Source: Pelagibacteraceae bacterium AG-390-C22 (GTDB taxonomy: Bacteria; Pseudomonadota; Alphaproteobacteria; Pelagibacterales; Pelagibacteraceae). From it: a stretch of 64,000 bases of DNA. The translations under genes and the position numbers were made by a program. The notes beneath the pieces are model-generated. The model was not told the DNA's origin and ran no database searches. It saw nothing but the letters and a program-made list of their open reading frames with translations. The stretch is from the NCBI GenBank assembly GCA_003278125.1, contig QCGX01000004.1:1-64000 (forward strand). Reading direction: 5' to 3'. Below, piece by piece: positions 36,057 to 44,255 of the stretch. Within the stretch, counting starts at the first letter, position 1; each line of letters starts with the position of its first letter.

Positions 36057-36525
36057 TTATTATTAGGTTAATTTGTTTTTTTATTTTATCAGAAATATCA
36101 TTGGTTAAATCATCAATTAATCTTTTTTCATTTTTTAGTGTTGAAGAATATTTATCAGATACTTGATAATTTCCAGTTGATATAATATTAAATTCTTTTT
36201 TCTTATTATTTTTTGAAAATTTTAATTTTACATAGGAACTCAACGTTATTTGGTATTTTGTAATTTGATTTTTTATATTTTTTTCTTTAACTTTTTTCTT
36301 CTTTTCAGTGTATAGTTCCATTACTATACTCTGCTCTCCACTTTCTGAAGAATTAATTATCATACTGTTTTTGATTTTAAAATTTATTCGATTATCCCCA
36401 GAAGTTTTTATTTCTGTGATACTAAAATTTTCAGAACCTTGATTATCTAAAACTTTATAGCCACAACTGGATGAGATAATAAAAATAAGTATTAAGCAGA
36501 ATTTAGCTATGATTTCTTTCATCAA
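36046..36525 (-). CDS. LptE-like LPS-assembly lipoprotein
   Basis: 159 residues with a lipoprotein signal peptide: hydrophobic [10 protein letters not shown] then Cys21 followed by GYK. CGYK/CGFR directly after the lipid cysteine is typical of LptE. The mature part is a beta-alpha fold with a Lys-rich loop. LptE plugs LptD in the outer membrane and helps insert LPS. It lies between leuS (4-bp overlap) and holA (11-bp overlap), the standard position of lptE. Confidence 0.82.
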   Translation of the reverse strand: MMKEIIAKFCLILIFIISSSCGYKVLDNQGSENFSITEIKTSGDNRINFKIKNSMIINSSESGEQSIVMELYTEKKKKVKEKNIKNQITKYQITLSSYVKLKFSKNNKKKEFNIISTGNYQVSDKYSSTLKNEKRLIDDLTNDISDKIKKQINLIINDL

Positions 36526-39050
36526 TTTTTTACAATGTAATTTATAATTTTGTTTTTGACAAAAATAGTCTTTAAAATCTTTTTATTTATTATGTATTTA
36601 TTGGCTTTTAATGATTTATTTACGAGGTCAGCTATTTCAGTTTCTTCTAAATTTCTTTTTACATTTAGTACATCTCTTGTCTTACCATTTATCTGTACAA
36701 CCATCTTTATTTCACTATTTTTGACTGTCTCATGATTAACTTTTGGCCATTGATTCAATTCCTCACATTTTAAATTTGTTAAACATTCGTAGGCAATATG
36801 AGGGGTAAAAGGTATCATCAACTTCATTATTTTAATCATATTTGTCATTAATACTTTGTTATTTATTTCTAATTCTAAGGAGTCATTAAAATATCTATAA
36901 ATTTCATAAAACTGTGCAATAGCCACATTAAATTGAAAACGATTTATAGCATTATCAATTTTGTAAACATAAAGGTCTACTTTATCTTCAAAAGATTTTT
37001 GTTTTTTCTCGTTTGCTTTTGTTTCAGCTTTATTCAATATTGACTGATTAAGATTCCAAATTTTTTGCAGAAATTTACTTGATGAAACTACACCTGCATC
37101 AGACCACTGAACATCTTTTTCAGGAGGACTATCAGATAATATAAACCATCTAACTGAGTCAGCTCCATATTGCTTAATCATGGTTTCAGGATCTACAGTA
37201 TTTTTTTTAGATTTAGACATTGACTCTGATGCACCAATTGTAACTTTAGATTTATCAGTTTTTTTTATAGCTTTTTTTTCTGAAATTTTTTCTATTTCAA
37301 TAGGACTTAACCAATTACCTTTGGTATCCTTATAAGTTTCATGACATACCATTCCCTGTGTAAATAAATTTTTAAAAGGCTCAGAGTATTTAATTTGAGT
37401 ATTAGTATTTTTAATAGCCTTCATAAAAAAACGTGAGTAAAGGAGATGTAAAATCGCATGTTCTATGCCTCCAATATATTGATCTACAGGCATCCAGTAA
37501 TTTGCTTCTTTAGTTTCAAAAGGGTATTTTTCGTCTTTAGGGGAACAGAATCTTAAAAAATACCATGAAGAGTCCACGAATGTATCTAGAGTGTCCGTCT
37601 CTCTAACAGCTGGTTTCCCAGTTTTTTTACAGGTTGTCTTTTTCCAACTCGGATGATTTTCCAGAGGATTTCCAGAAGAATTAAGATCAACATCCTCTGG
37701 AAGAGTAATAGGCAGTTCACTTTTATCTACTGGCACAATAGAACCATCCTCAAGGTAAATCATTGGTATAGGGCAACCCCAATATCTTTGCCTGGATATT
37801 CCCCAGTCTTTCAGTCTGAATAAAATTTTTTTTTCCCCAATCTTATTTTTCTCAATTTTATCAATAATAGTTTTTTTAGCCTCATCTACACTTAGACCAT
37901 TTAAAAAATCAGAATTTATGATCTTACCGCTGCCAGTATAAGCTGTCTTCATTTTTTCACCTTTTTCAGAATCATTTTCATCAGATACTACTTTTATAAT
38001 TGGTAGTTTATATTTTTTTGCAAAATCAAAATCTCTTTGATCATGTGCCGGACAACCAAAGATAGCTCCATTTCCGTAATCCATTAAAACAAAATTTGCT
38101 ACATATATTGGTAACTTTTTATTTTTAAGAAATGGATGTTCTGCAAATAATTTCGTATCAAAACCTAGCTTCTCTGCATTTGCTAAGGCTTCTTCCGTCG
38201 TTCCAATTTTTGAACATTCCTTTTGAAATTTTTTAAAATCAGGTTTTTCATTAAAATTTTTTGAAATTTCATGATCTGAAGATATAGCAATAAAACTTGC
38301 ACCAAAAATTGTGTCAGGTCTAGTAGTAAATATTCTTAATTTTTTATTTATACTCTTAATTTCAAAATCTAATTCACAACCAGTTGACTTCCCGATCCAA
38401 TTTTTTTGCATTAGTTTAACTTTATCTGGCCAGCCACTTAAATCATCTAAGTCTTTTAAAAGTTGATCAGAAAATTTTGTGATATTAAAAAACCATTGTG
38501 ATAATTTCTTTCTTTCTACTACAGCATTAGATCTCCAGCCCTTGCCATTTATAACTTGCTCGTTGGCTAATACTGTCTTTTCTACTGGATCCCAGTTAAC
38601 ATATGTTTCTTTTCTAGAAACTAGTCCTTGATTATAAAAATCAATAAATAGTTCCTGCTGATGTTTGTAGTAGTTTTGATTACAAGTAGATATTTCTAAA
38701 TCCCAATCTATTGATAATCCCAACATCTTTAGTTGATGTTTCATTGTTTTTATATTTTCTTCAGTCCAATTTTTAGGATTTGTATTGTTTTCTCTTGCTG
38801 CATTTTCAGCAGGAAGACCGAAAGAATCCCATCCCATTGGATGTAAAACATTAAAGCCATTTAGATATTTATAACGCGCTATAACATCACCGATGGTATA
38901 ATTTCTCACATGACCCATGTGAATTTTTCCTGATGGATAAGGAAACATCTCAAGACAATAAAATTTTTTTCCATCTTTATTATGTAATTTTGAGGAATTA
39001 AATCTATCTTGCCATTTTTTTTCAATTACTTGAAAGTTTACTCTTTCCAT
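36522..39050 (-). CDS. leuS: Leucyl-tRNA synthetase
   Basis: 842-residue class I synthetase. The HIGH-type motif is HMGH (44-47) in [18 protein letters not shown]. The editing domain (roughly 220-415) includes [12 protein letters not shown]. The KMSKS loop reads SMSKSKKN, with Ser in place of the first Lys. [22 protein letters not shown] follows in the anticodon-binding part, and a normal C-terminal domain ends the protein. Length is close to the bacterial average (850-870). It begins 7 bp after the DUF3576 lipoprotein gene. Confidence 0.98.
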   Translation of the reverse strand: MERVNFQVIEKKWQDRFNSSKLHNKDGKKFYCLEMFPYPSGKIHMGHVRNYTIGDVIARYKYLNGFNVLHPMGWDSFGLPAENAARENNTNPKNWTEENIKTMKHQLKMLGLSIDWDLEISTCNQNYYKHQQELFIDFYNQGLVSRKETYVNWDPVEKTVLANEQVINGKGWRSNAVVERKKLSQWFFNITKFSDQLLKDLDDLSGWPDKVKLMQKNWIGKSTGCELDFEIKSINKKLRIFTTRPDTIFGASFIAISSDHEISKNFNEKPDFKKFQKECSKIGTTEEALANAEKLGFDTKLFAEHPFLKNKKLPIYVANFVLMDYGNGAIFGCPAHDQRDFDFAKKYKLPIIKVVSDENDSEKGEKMKTAYTGSGKIINSDFLNGLSVDEAKKTIIDKIEKNKIGEKKILFRLKDWGISRQRYWGCPIPMIYLEDGSIVPVDKSELPITLPEDVDLNSSGNPLENHPSWKKTTCKKTGKPAVRETDTLDTFVDSSWYFLRFCSPKDEKYPFETKEANYWMPVDQYIGGIEHAILHLLYSRFFMKAIKNTNTQIKYSEPFKNLFTQGMVCHETYKDTKGNWLSPIEIEKISEKKAIKKTDKSKVTIGASESMSKSKKNTVDPETMIKQYGADSVRWFILSDSPPEKDVQWSDAGVVSSSKFLQKIWNLNQSILNKAETKANEKKQKSFEDKVDLYVYKIDNAINRFQFNVAIAQFYEIYRYFNDSLELEINNKVLMTNMIKIMKLMIPFTPHIAYECLTNLKCEELNQWPKVNHETVKNSEIKMVVQINGKTRDVLNVKRNLEETEIADLVNKSLKANKYIINKKILKTIFVKNKIINYIVKN

Positions 39051-39057
39051 TAAGAAT

Positions 39058-39603
39058 TTATTTCTTCTTCTTTTTATTTTTAGATTCTTTTTCTAATAAA
39101 GCAGCTTTTCTAAGTATTGTTGTATGCAATTCTTCTTTAATTTTTGTGTTTGATAATAAAACTACTCTGCAATTAAGATTAGCCGAACAGATTTTTTGAT
39201 GAACAATAACTTTTAAGCTTTCACTTCTTATATCATTAGATAAAAATCTTAGAGAAATTTTAATCGACTCTTTTGATGAATCATTATCAGAATACCAATC
39301 TGTAATAATTACACCTCCTGAATAATCTACTGTTGTTAATGGAAGAAAATCTAAAGTTTCTAATGAGGCTCTCCACATGGGATTAGATGAGCTAAACTCA
39401 TACGTCGTTCCTCTTCCAATTCCTCTGGTAATGCCACCAATTGATGCTCCTCTTCCTTCCTCAATGTTTTTTCTTGCTTTAGCTTGAGCCCCGTCCGGAC
39501 GAGTTCGTTGATCAACTTTTTCGTATCCACCGCATGCAGTAAGCGCCAAAAGGATTGTTATTAGAGCTGCTATTAGAGGAACTTTAATCTTAAAAATAAT
39601 CAT
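39058..39603 (-). CDS. DUF3576 lipoprotein
   Basis: 181 residues. The signal peptide ends in the lipobox LALTAC (Cys24), followed by [20 protein letters not shown]. The mature part shows [31 protein letters not shown], a conserved run of the DUF3576 family found upstream of leuS in alphaproteobacteria. A Lys-rich tail (KNKKKKK) ends the protein. Position suggests an envelope role with lptE, but the function is unknown. It is divergent from the porin gene by 200 bp. Confidence 0.88.
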   Translation of the reverse strand: MIIFKIKVPLIAALITILLALTACGGYEKVDQRTRPDGAQAKARKNIEEGRGASIGGITRGIGRGTTYEFSSSNPMWRASLETLDFLPLTTVDYSGGVIITDWYSDNDSSKESIKISLRFLSNDIRSESLKVIVHQKICSANLNCRVVLLSNTKIKEELHTTILRKAALLEKESKNKKKKK

Positions 39604-39680
39604 AATTTTTATAGTATATCCTTATATATCTGCAAAAATGCTAAAATTACCATTTATTTAGTTTTTATAAGAGATTATAG

Positions 39681-39698
39681 TGTTGTATTTTTACAACA
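39681..39698. repeat. Inverted repeat upstream of porin (operator or hairpin)
   Basis: TGTTGTATTTTTACAACA: two 7-base arms (39681-39687, 39692-39698) around TTTT. It lies about 105 bp before the porin ATG and could be a regulator site or the first hairpin of a leader RNA. Confidence 0.45.
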
Positions 39699-39715
39699 AT
39701 CGAAATAAAAGACAA

Positions 39716-39745
39716 GTTTTTAAGTACTTTAAAGCCCTTAAAAAC
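39716..39745 (+). repeat. Second inverted repeat in porin leader
   Basis: Perfect 9-base arms GTTTTTAAG (39716-39724) and CTTAAAAAC (39737-39745) enclose a 12-base loop that itself contains CTTTAAAG. It lies 58 bp upstream of the porin start codon, so it could form in the mRNA leader and affect stability or small-RNA pairing. Confidence 0.5.
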
Positions 39746-39803
39746 CAATAATTTGATAAAAAACAAGCATTATTATTAATTAATAATTAACTAAAGGAAA
39801 AAT

Positions 39804-40859
39804 ATGAAAAACATAACTAAAACTTTACTTGTGTTAGTTTCTTCACTTTCTATTTCTTTTGCTGCTACAGCAGGCGAACTTGCAGTTTCAGGTTCAGCTA
39901 AAGCATCATACGTAATAGGTGGATCAACTGACTCAAACAGTAAAGGTATTGGTGTTGGTAACGAATTGAACTTCACAGCGTCTGGTGAAATGGACAATGG
40001 ATTTACATGGAGTTACAGCACAGAGTTAGATCCAGCAGATGGTGGAACAGCTACAAATGACGACTCTCAATTAGTAATTGGGATGGGCGACATGGGTACA
40101 GTTGGTTTCTACGATTCAGAAGGTGGATTATCTAAAGAGCTTGGTTACGGAATTGGAGCTTTAGGAACAGGTACAGACTACAACAACACTATGACGATTC
40201 AATATGGTGGAACTGTATCTACTTCTCCTAACGTACAATATCACTTACCAGCTGATCTTTTACCTTTCGGTCTAACTGCTAAAGTTGGTTTCGTACCAAA
40301 CTTAAGCGATGGATCAGGTAACAGCTTTAAAAACAGTGGACCTCTACAAACTAATAGCTTAGCAGGTGATACAGCTACTCAATATCAAGTAACTGCAGCA
40401 CCAATGGATGGTTTATCAATTGGAGCAGACTATTATTCAACGGATGATGGTACAGCTACAGCTCAGGACTATGAGTCTGGTAACTATTATGCTCAATACG
40501 CTATGGGTAACTGGAAAGTTGGTTACAACAAAGGTCACTATGCGCCAGCATTATCTAACAAAAACGGTTCCGTATCTGAGTATGAAAATACTGCGTGGGG
40601 AATTGAATTTGCAGTAAATGATGCATTGAGTGTTTCATACAACGAAGAAACATCTGAAGCTACAACTAGTGTTGCTATCGTAGCAGGTGCTAGCTCTGGA
40701 GTTAAAACATCTGTAGAATCTGAAATGGAATCTATTCAGGTTGCTTATATAATGGGTGGAGCTACTCTAGGTATATCTGTAGTTGATGTAGGAAACGCTG
40801 ACTACGTAGCAAATAAAGATGAGAAAAGAACTGTATTTGCACTAGCTATGGACTTTTAA
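39804..40859 (+). CDS. General outer-membrane porin
   Basis: 351 residues with a clear signal peptide (KNITKTLLVLVSSLSISFAATAG, cleavage after residue ~24). The mature chain is beta-strand-rich and Gly/Ala/Asp/Ser-rich, and the last residue is Phe (ALAMDF), the BAM recognition signal. It resembles alphaproteobacterial porins (PF13609-like). Base and codon use are clearly less AT-biased than in neighbours, as expected for a very abundant protein. The ribosome binding site AAAGGAAA precedes ATG 39804. A 200-bp leader with two inverted repeats lies upstream and a strong terminator downstream. Confidence 0.92.
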   Translation: MKNITKTLLVLVSSLSISFAATAGELAVSGSAKASYVIGGSTDSNSKGIGVGNELNFTASGEMDNGFTWSYSTELDPADGGTATNDDSQLVIGMGDMGTVGFYDSEGGLSKELGYGIGALGTGTDYNNTMTIQYGGTVSTSPNVQYHLPADLLPFGLTAKVGFVPNLSDGSGNSFKNSGPLQTNSLAGDTATQYQVTAAPMDGLSIGADYYSTDDGTATAQDYESGNYYAQYAMGNWKVGYNKGHYAPALSNKNGSVSEYENTAWGIEFAVNDALSVSYNEETSEATTSVAIVAGASSGVKTSVESEMESIQVAYIMGGATLGISVVDVGNADYVANKDEKRTVFALAMDF

Positions 40860-40881
40860 TTAAGTCGTAGTTAATTAAAAT

Positions 40882-41457
40882 TTAAAAAAGCCGGTTAAAT
40901 AATTTAGCCGGCTTTTTTTTTATTTCAGACAAAAGGGCAAAAGAATTAGATTTGACCATTTTTAACTTCATCAAATTAGATAATTTAATGCCACCTAAAG
41001 GCACTAAATTTTCCCTTCTAGATAATTTAAAGAGGTTAAACTTAATTATACCCAGGAAGCCTTTTTTCAACGGATGAGAGACTTTAAATAATCTGGAAAA
41101 GATAATAGTAGAGCAACCTTGCAAGATTTTTATGTTGAGTTCCTTAATATTATGTGCAGATCCAATTATTTTATAGTTAGCTTTTTTTAATTTTGCTAGC
41201 CTGAGATTTGAGTTGTGCGCCGAAATATATAAACCATCAGCTCTTAGGTTTGATGTTAGCTTTTCATCATTCGATACATAGAAATCTATCTTTTTAGATT
41301 TACAACGCCTTCTAAATCTTACTAATTTATCAATATTTTCTATTTTACCCTTATTTCTATAAATGATTATGTATTTATTAATAAGTTTGATATTTCTTAA
41401 ATCTATATCTTTGATATTTTCTATTATTAAAAAATATTTATTTTTAAAGGTAAACAT
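40882..41457 (-). CDS. Thiamine-phosphate-synthase-like (ThiE/TenI) protein, divergent
   Basis: 191 residues from ATG 41455-41457; a longer in-frame reading to 41568 lies wholly inside the yggS gene and is less likely. A TIM-barrel TMP-synthase outline is seen: FYVSNDEKL (ThiE: vNDr), ADGLYISAHN (ThiE: GVHLGq), KIIGSAHN (ThiE: iGvSxH), FKVSHPLKKGFLG (ThiE: pxTxtKxxxGl) and LVPLGGI (ThiE: PVvAIGGI). Several catalytic positions are changed, so TMP synthase activity is uncertain. Its start codon abuts that of yggS (CATATG). Confidence 0.72.
   Translation of the reverse strand: MFTFKNKYFLIIENIKDIDLRNIKLINKYIIIYRNKGKIENIDKLVRFRRRCKSKKIDFYVSNDEKLTSNLRADGLYISAHNSNLRLAKLKKANYKIIGSAHNIKELNIKILQGCSTIIFSRLFKVSHPLKKGFLGIIKFNLFKLSRRENLVPLGGIKLSNLMKLKMVKSNSFALLSEIKKKPAKLFNRLF
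40884..40920 (+). terminator. Intrinsic terminator after porin
   Basis: Stem AGCCGGTTAAA/TTTAGCCGGCT (one G-T pair) with a 3-base loop, flanked by A and T runs. It follows the porin stop by 25 bp. The A-run on one side and T-run on the other make it potentially bidirectional. It covers the last codons of the opposed ThiE-like gene, which ends at 40882. Confidence 0.93.
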
Positions 41458-42108
41458 ATGAACATCATAGTTGAAAGATTTAATAAAATAAAATCGAATA
41501 TATCTAAAATAGATAACGCCAATGCTTTGAAAATAATAGCAATTAGCAAAACTTTCTCTTTGGACCATATAATGCCCTTAATTGAATTCGGTCACAATCA
41601 TTTCGGCGAAAATAAAGTTCAGGAAGCAGACGCTAAGTGGCATAAAGTTAAAAAAGAAAAGAAAAACTTAAGATTACATATGGTAGGCAAATTACAAAGT
41701 AATAAGGCAAAAAAAGCAGTTCAAATATTTGACTACATTCATTCCCTCGAAAACCAAAAACTGGCTGATACTTTATCTAAGTGTCAAAATGAAATAAACA
41801 AATCTATCAATTATTTTATTCAAGTAAATATTGGTAACGAATCTCAAAAAGCTGGCGTCAAATATAATGAAGTAGATCAGTTTTATAACTACTGCACTAG
41901 AGAAAAAAAAATGAATATTATAGGGTTAATGGCAATACCTCCAAATGATGAAAATACTGAAAAGTATTTCAAAAGCCTTTCAGAGTTAAATTCGTCATTA
42001 GGTCTTAAAGAACTTAGTATGGGCATGTCCTCTGATTACATGAAAGCTATTAATTATAAAGCCACTTACCTAAGAATAGGTAGCGCGATATTTGGGGAAA
42101 GATCTTAA
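41458..42108 (+). CDS. YggS/PROSC family PLP-binding protein
   Basis: 216 residues. Pyridoxal phosphate homeostasis protein of the alanine-racemase-like fold III. The PLP lysine is in IIAISKTF, and the family motifs FGENKVQEA, LHMVGKLQSNKAK and the phosphate-binding GMSSDYMKAI ... LRIGSAIFGER are all visible. It is not expected to be an enzyme but to buffer PLP. The ribosome binding site AAAGG (41446-41450) lies within the 5' end of the divergent ThiE-like gene. The coding end overlaps the L,D-transpeptidase by 4 bp. Confidence 0.95.
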   Translation: MNIIVERFNKIKSNISKIDNANALKIIAISKTFSLDHIMPLIEFGHNHFGENKVQEADAKWHKVKKEKKNLRLHMVGKLQSNKAKKAVQIFDYIHSLENQKLADTLSKCQNEINKSINYFIQVNIGNESQKAGVKYNEVDQFYNYCTREKKMNIIGLMAIPPNDENTEKYFKSLSELNSSLGLKELSMGMSSDYMKAINYKATYLRIGSAIFGERS

Positions 42109-42596
42109 ATTATATTTATAATTGTTTTTCTATTAATCCTTTTTAAAATTTCTTTTAAATCTTTTTTGCTCACAGCAATACATCCATTAGTTTTGTTATA
42201 ATTTTTTTTTGCAACATGGATAAAGATAGCGCTTCCTTTATTTCTACGTATAGGATTTAGATTGAAGTTTAGAACTAAAATTATGTCGTAAGTATTATTA
42301 GTTTTATAAAGTTTTTCAAAATTATATTCAAAAGGCAATCTAATAAGTTTATTATAAGACTTTGACTTAGGATCATCACACCATCCCATATCTTTACGAA
42401 TAATTAATTTAGTTAATTTAGTCTTTAAATTGGGAATACGATCTTTTCTATATAGTATATATTTAACTTTGAATTTTCCTCTAGGTGTAATCTGGTCTCC
42501 TTCTCTCTTTTTTCTACCAATTCCTCTTTTACCTGTAGAGCATTTTACTTTATAATTATTGAAAAAGAGTTTTTTATTTTTTATTAGAATATGCAT
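42105..42596 (-). CDS. L,D-transpeptidase (YkuD) family protein
   Basis: 163 residues consisting almost only of the YkuD catalytic fold. CSTGKRGIGRKKREGDQITPRGKF is the family start region. The active site appears as IFIHVAKKNYNKTNGCIAV, with His and the nucleophile Cys, and Asn where Ser/His is common before GC. There is no recognisable signal peptide or anchor, unusual for an enzyme that acts on peptidoglycan. The start codon overlaps that of the divergent DNA-binding protein (ATGCAT, 42591-42596). Confidence 0.88.
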   Translation of the reverse strand: MHILIKNKKLFFNNYKVKCSTGKRGIGRKKREGDQITPRGKFKVKYILYRKDRIPNLKTKLTKLIIRKDMGWCDDPKSKSYNKLIRLPFEYNFEKLYKTNNTYDIILVLNFNLNPIRRNKGSAIFIHVAKKNYNKTNGCIAVSKKDLKEILKRINRKTIINII

Positions 42597-43217
42597 ACAA
42601 TTAATGTTTTAACTTTTGGTTCAAGAAATTTTAACACTTCGCTAGAAGAACTTAAAGATTATTTAAACTTTAAACTAACTTTCGCTGATAAAGAGATAAA
42701 CAAAGAAACCTTAAATAATCACGATGTCTTAATTCTTCACCAAGATGGATTATTAGGAGATTCTTTAGAAAAATTATTAAAAGATAGTAAAAAAATTAAG
42801 ATTTTAGTCTCAAATAAAAGTGATAAAAAAAAAGATCAATTTAATGAAATCATTTCTTTACCTCTTAAAATATCAGATCTCAATCAAATTGTAGAAAATG
42901 CGATCACGAAAAAAAATTTCAGCAAAAATTCATCTATATTAATTAAACAATATAAGTTGGATAAAAATGAAAAAAAATTAATAAAAAATAAAAATTATAT
43001 TTTGTTAACTGAAAAAGAGATACAACTTTTAGAGTTATTTTTAGACAACAAAAAACCTATCAGTAAAAACATAATTTTAAAAGAAGTTTGGAAGTATTCG
43101 ACATCTGCAGATACCCATACTGTAGAAACGCATATTTATAGATTAAGAAAAAAGATAAAGTCTAAATTTTTAGATGAAAATTTTATCTTAAACAACAAAG
43201 ATGGATATTTATTATGA
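42591..43217 (+). CDS. OmpR-type DNA-binding protein with degenerate receiver
   Basis: 208 residues. The C-terminal ~95 residues form a winged-helix domain of OmpR/PhoB type: LTEKEIQLLELFLDN, KEVWKYSTSADTHTVETHIYRLRKKI, and a final hairpin NKDGYLL. The N-terminal half looks like a receiver domain without its chemistry. The strand expected to carry the phospho-Asp reads HDVLILHQD, with His at that position, and the KP motif is LP. It is probably an unphosphorylated regulator. It shares its start region with the L,D-transpeptidase gene and overlaps the ArfA-like gene by 4 bp. Confidence 0.87.
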   Translation: MHTINVLTFGSRNFNTSLEELKDYLNFKLTFADKEINKETLNNHDVLILHQDGLLGDSLEKLLKDSKKIKILVSNKSDKKKDQFNEIISLPLKISDLNQIVENAITKKNFSKNSSILIKQYKLDKNEKKLIKNKNYILLTEKEIQLLELFLDNKKPISKNIILKEVWKYSTSADTHTVETHIYRLRKKIKSKFLDENFILNNKDGYLL

Positions 43218-43321
43218 AGAAAAGAAATAAAATAGCTTTAGATTTATTTACTAATAAATATCGTAAACGTATCGTCAAACCAAAAAAAGGAAAAGGTAGT
43301 TTTAAAAGAAGAAAAAAATAA
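43214..43321 (+). CDS. ArfA-like ribosome-rescue factor, 35 aa
   Basis: ATG 43214 overlaps the upstream TGA (ATGA); TAA is at 43319-43321. The 35 residues are very basic and end in KPKKGKGSFKRRKK. This matches the core of E. coli ArfA (as I recall it: KNKKGKGSYMRKGK). The preceding part, NKIALDLFTNKYRKRI, aligns without gaps with the ArfA helix NAIEALLHDPLFRQRV. ArfA enters the empty mRNA channel of stalled ribosomes with its basic tail and recruits RF2. E. coli ArfA is 72 codons, trimmed to about 55 residues, so this is a minimal form. Function is inferred. Confidence 0.75.
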   Translation: MKKRNKIALDLFTNKYRKRIVKPKKGKGSFKRRKK

Positions 43322-43322
43322 T

Positions 43323-44252
43323 CTAATTAAGTCGAGCGCCAATTTTTTGAATTATTTTCGACGACATTTCAGTACCTTTATTTAAACTTTCTTTAAGAGA
43401 TAGATTGTTTACGTGACCATGTAGAAAACCTGCTGCAAATAGATCACCAGCACCAGTTAAGTCTTTAATTTTAAGATTTTTTTGAGCTTTGCATTCAACA
43501 ATTTCATCTCCTTTAATTGCGATTGCTCCTTTTTCACCTCTAGTAATAACTAACAATTTTTTAATTTTTTTTGAAAATTCAATAACATTATTAAAATCTC
43601 TTGTATCTATTAAAGACATTATTTCTTGTTCATTAGCAAAAGCAATATGTAATTTATTTTTAACCAAATTTAAAAAATGTGGCTTATGCCTTTCTACGCA
43701 GAACAAATCTGATAAAGACATTGCTACTTGATCAGAGTTTTCAATTGCTTTTTCAAAAGCCTTTTTTGGCTCTCCTTCATCCCAAAGATATCCTTCTAGA
43801 AATACAAGATCACTATTTTTCACTGAGTTAACATCTATATCATTCTCATTAATTTTTCCTGCAGTTCCAAGGAATGTACACATAGTTCTCTCAGAGTCAG
43901 GAGTAATTAAAATCAAACAAGTGCCAGTAGGAATTGCTTCTTTTTTTTTAGAATAAAAATATTTAACTTTCTCTTTTTTGAGTCCTACTTCGTACTTGGC
44001 GCCCAGCTCATCATCGCTTACTTTACCAATAAAACCTACTTTATTTCCTAGCTGAGAAAGACCTACAATTGAATTTGCAACTGAACCACCAGAAACTGTT
44101 TCTTCAATCCGAAGATTTGATAGTAATTTCTTAAACTCACTCTCATCCACAAGCTTCATAGTGCTTTTTGTTAATTTGTTATTAGTTAGAAAGTTTTCTT
44201 CTACTTTACAGATAACATCAACAATTGCATTTCCAATTCCTATAACTTTCAT
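43323..44252 (-). CDS. PfkB-family sugar/nucleoside kinase (adenosine-kinase-like)
   Basis: 309 residues of the ribokinase/PfkB family. The N-terminus is GIGNAIVDVICKVEENFL, followed by VSGGSVANSIVGLSQLG (substrate site), GFIGKVSDDELG and the ATP/anion-hole signature DLTGAGDLFAAGFLHG with the catalytic Asp. Overall it resembles the alphaproteobacterial proteins annotated as adenosine kinase, but substrate choice cannot be settled by eye. It converges with the ArfA-like gene 1 bp away, and nth lies 3 bp upstream. Confidence 0.9.
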   Translation of the reverse strand: MKVIGIGNAIVDVICKVEENFLTNNKLTKSTMKLVDESEFKKLLSNLRIEETVSGGSVANSIVGLSQLGNKVGFIGKVSDDELGAKYEVGLKKEKVKYFYSKKKEAIPTGTCLILITPDSERTMCTFLGTAGKINENDIDVNSVKNSDLVFLEGYLWDEGEPKKAFEKAIENSDQVAMSLSDLFCVERHKPHFLNLVKNKLHIAFANEQEIMSLIDTRDFNNVIEFSKKIKKLLVITRGEKGAIAIKGDEIVECKAQKNLKIKDLTGAGDLFAAGFLHGHVNNLSLKESLNKGTEMSSKIIQKIGARLN

Positions 44253-44255
44253 TTT

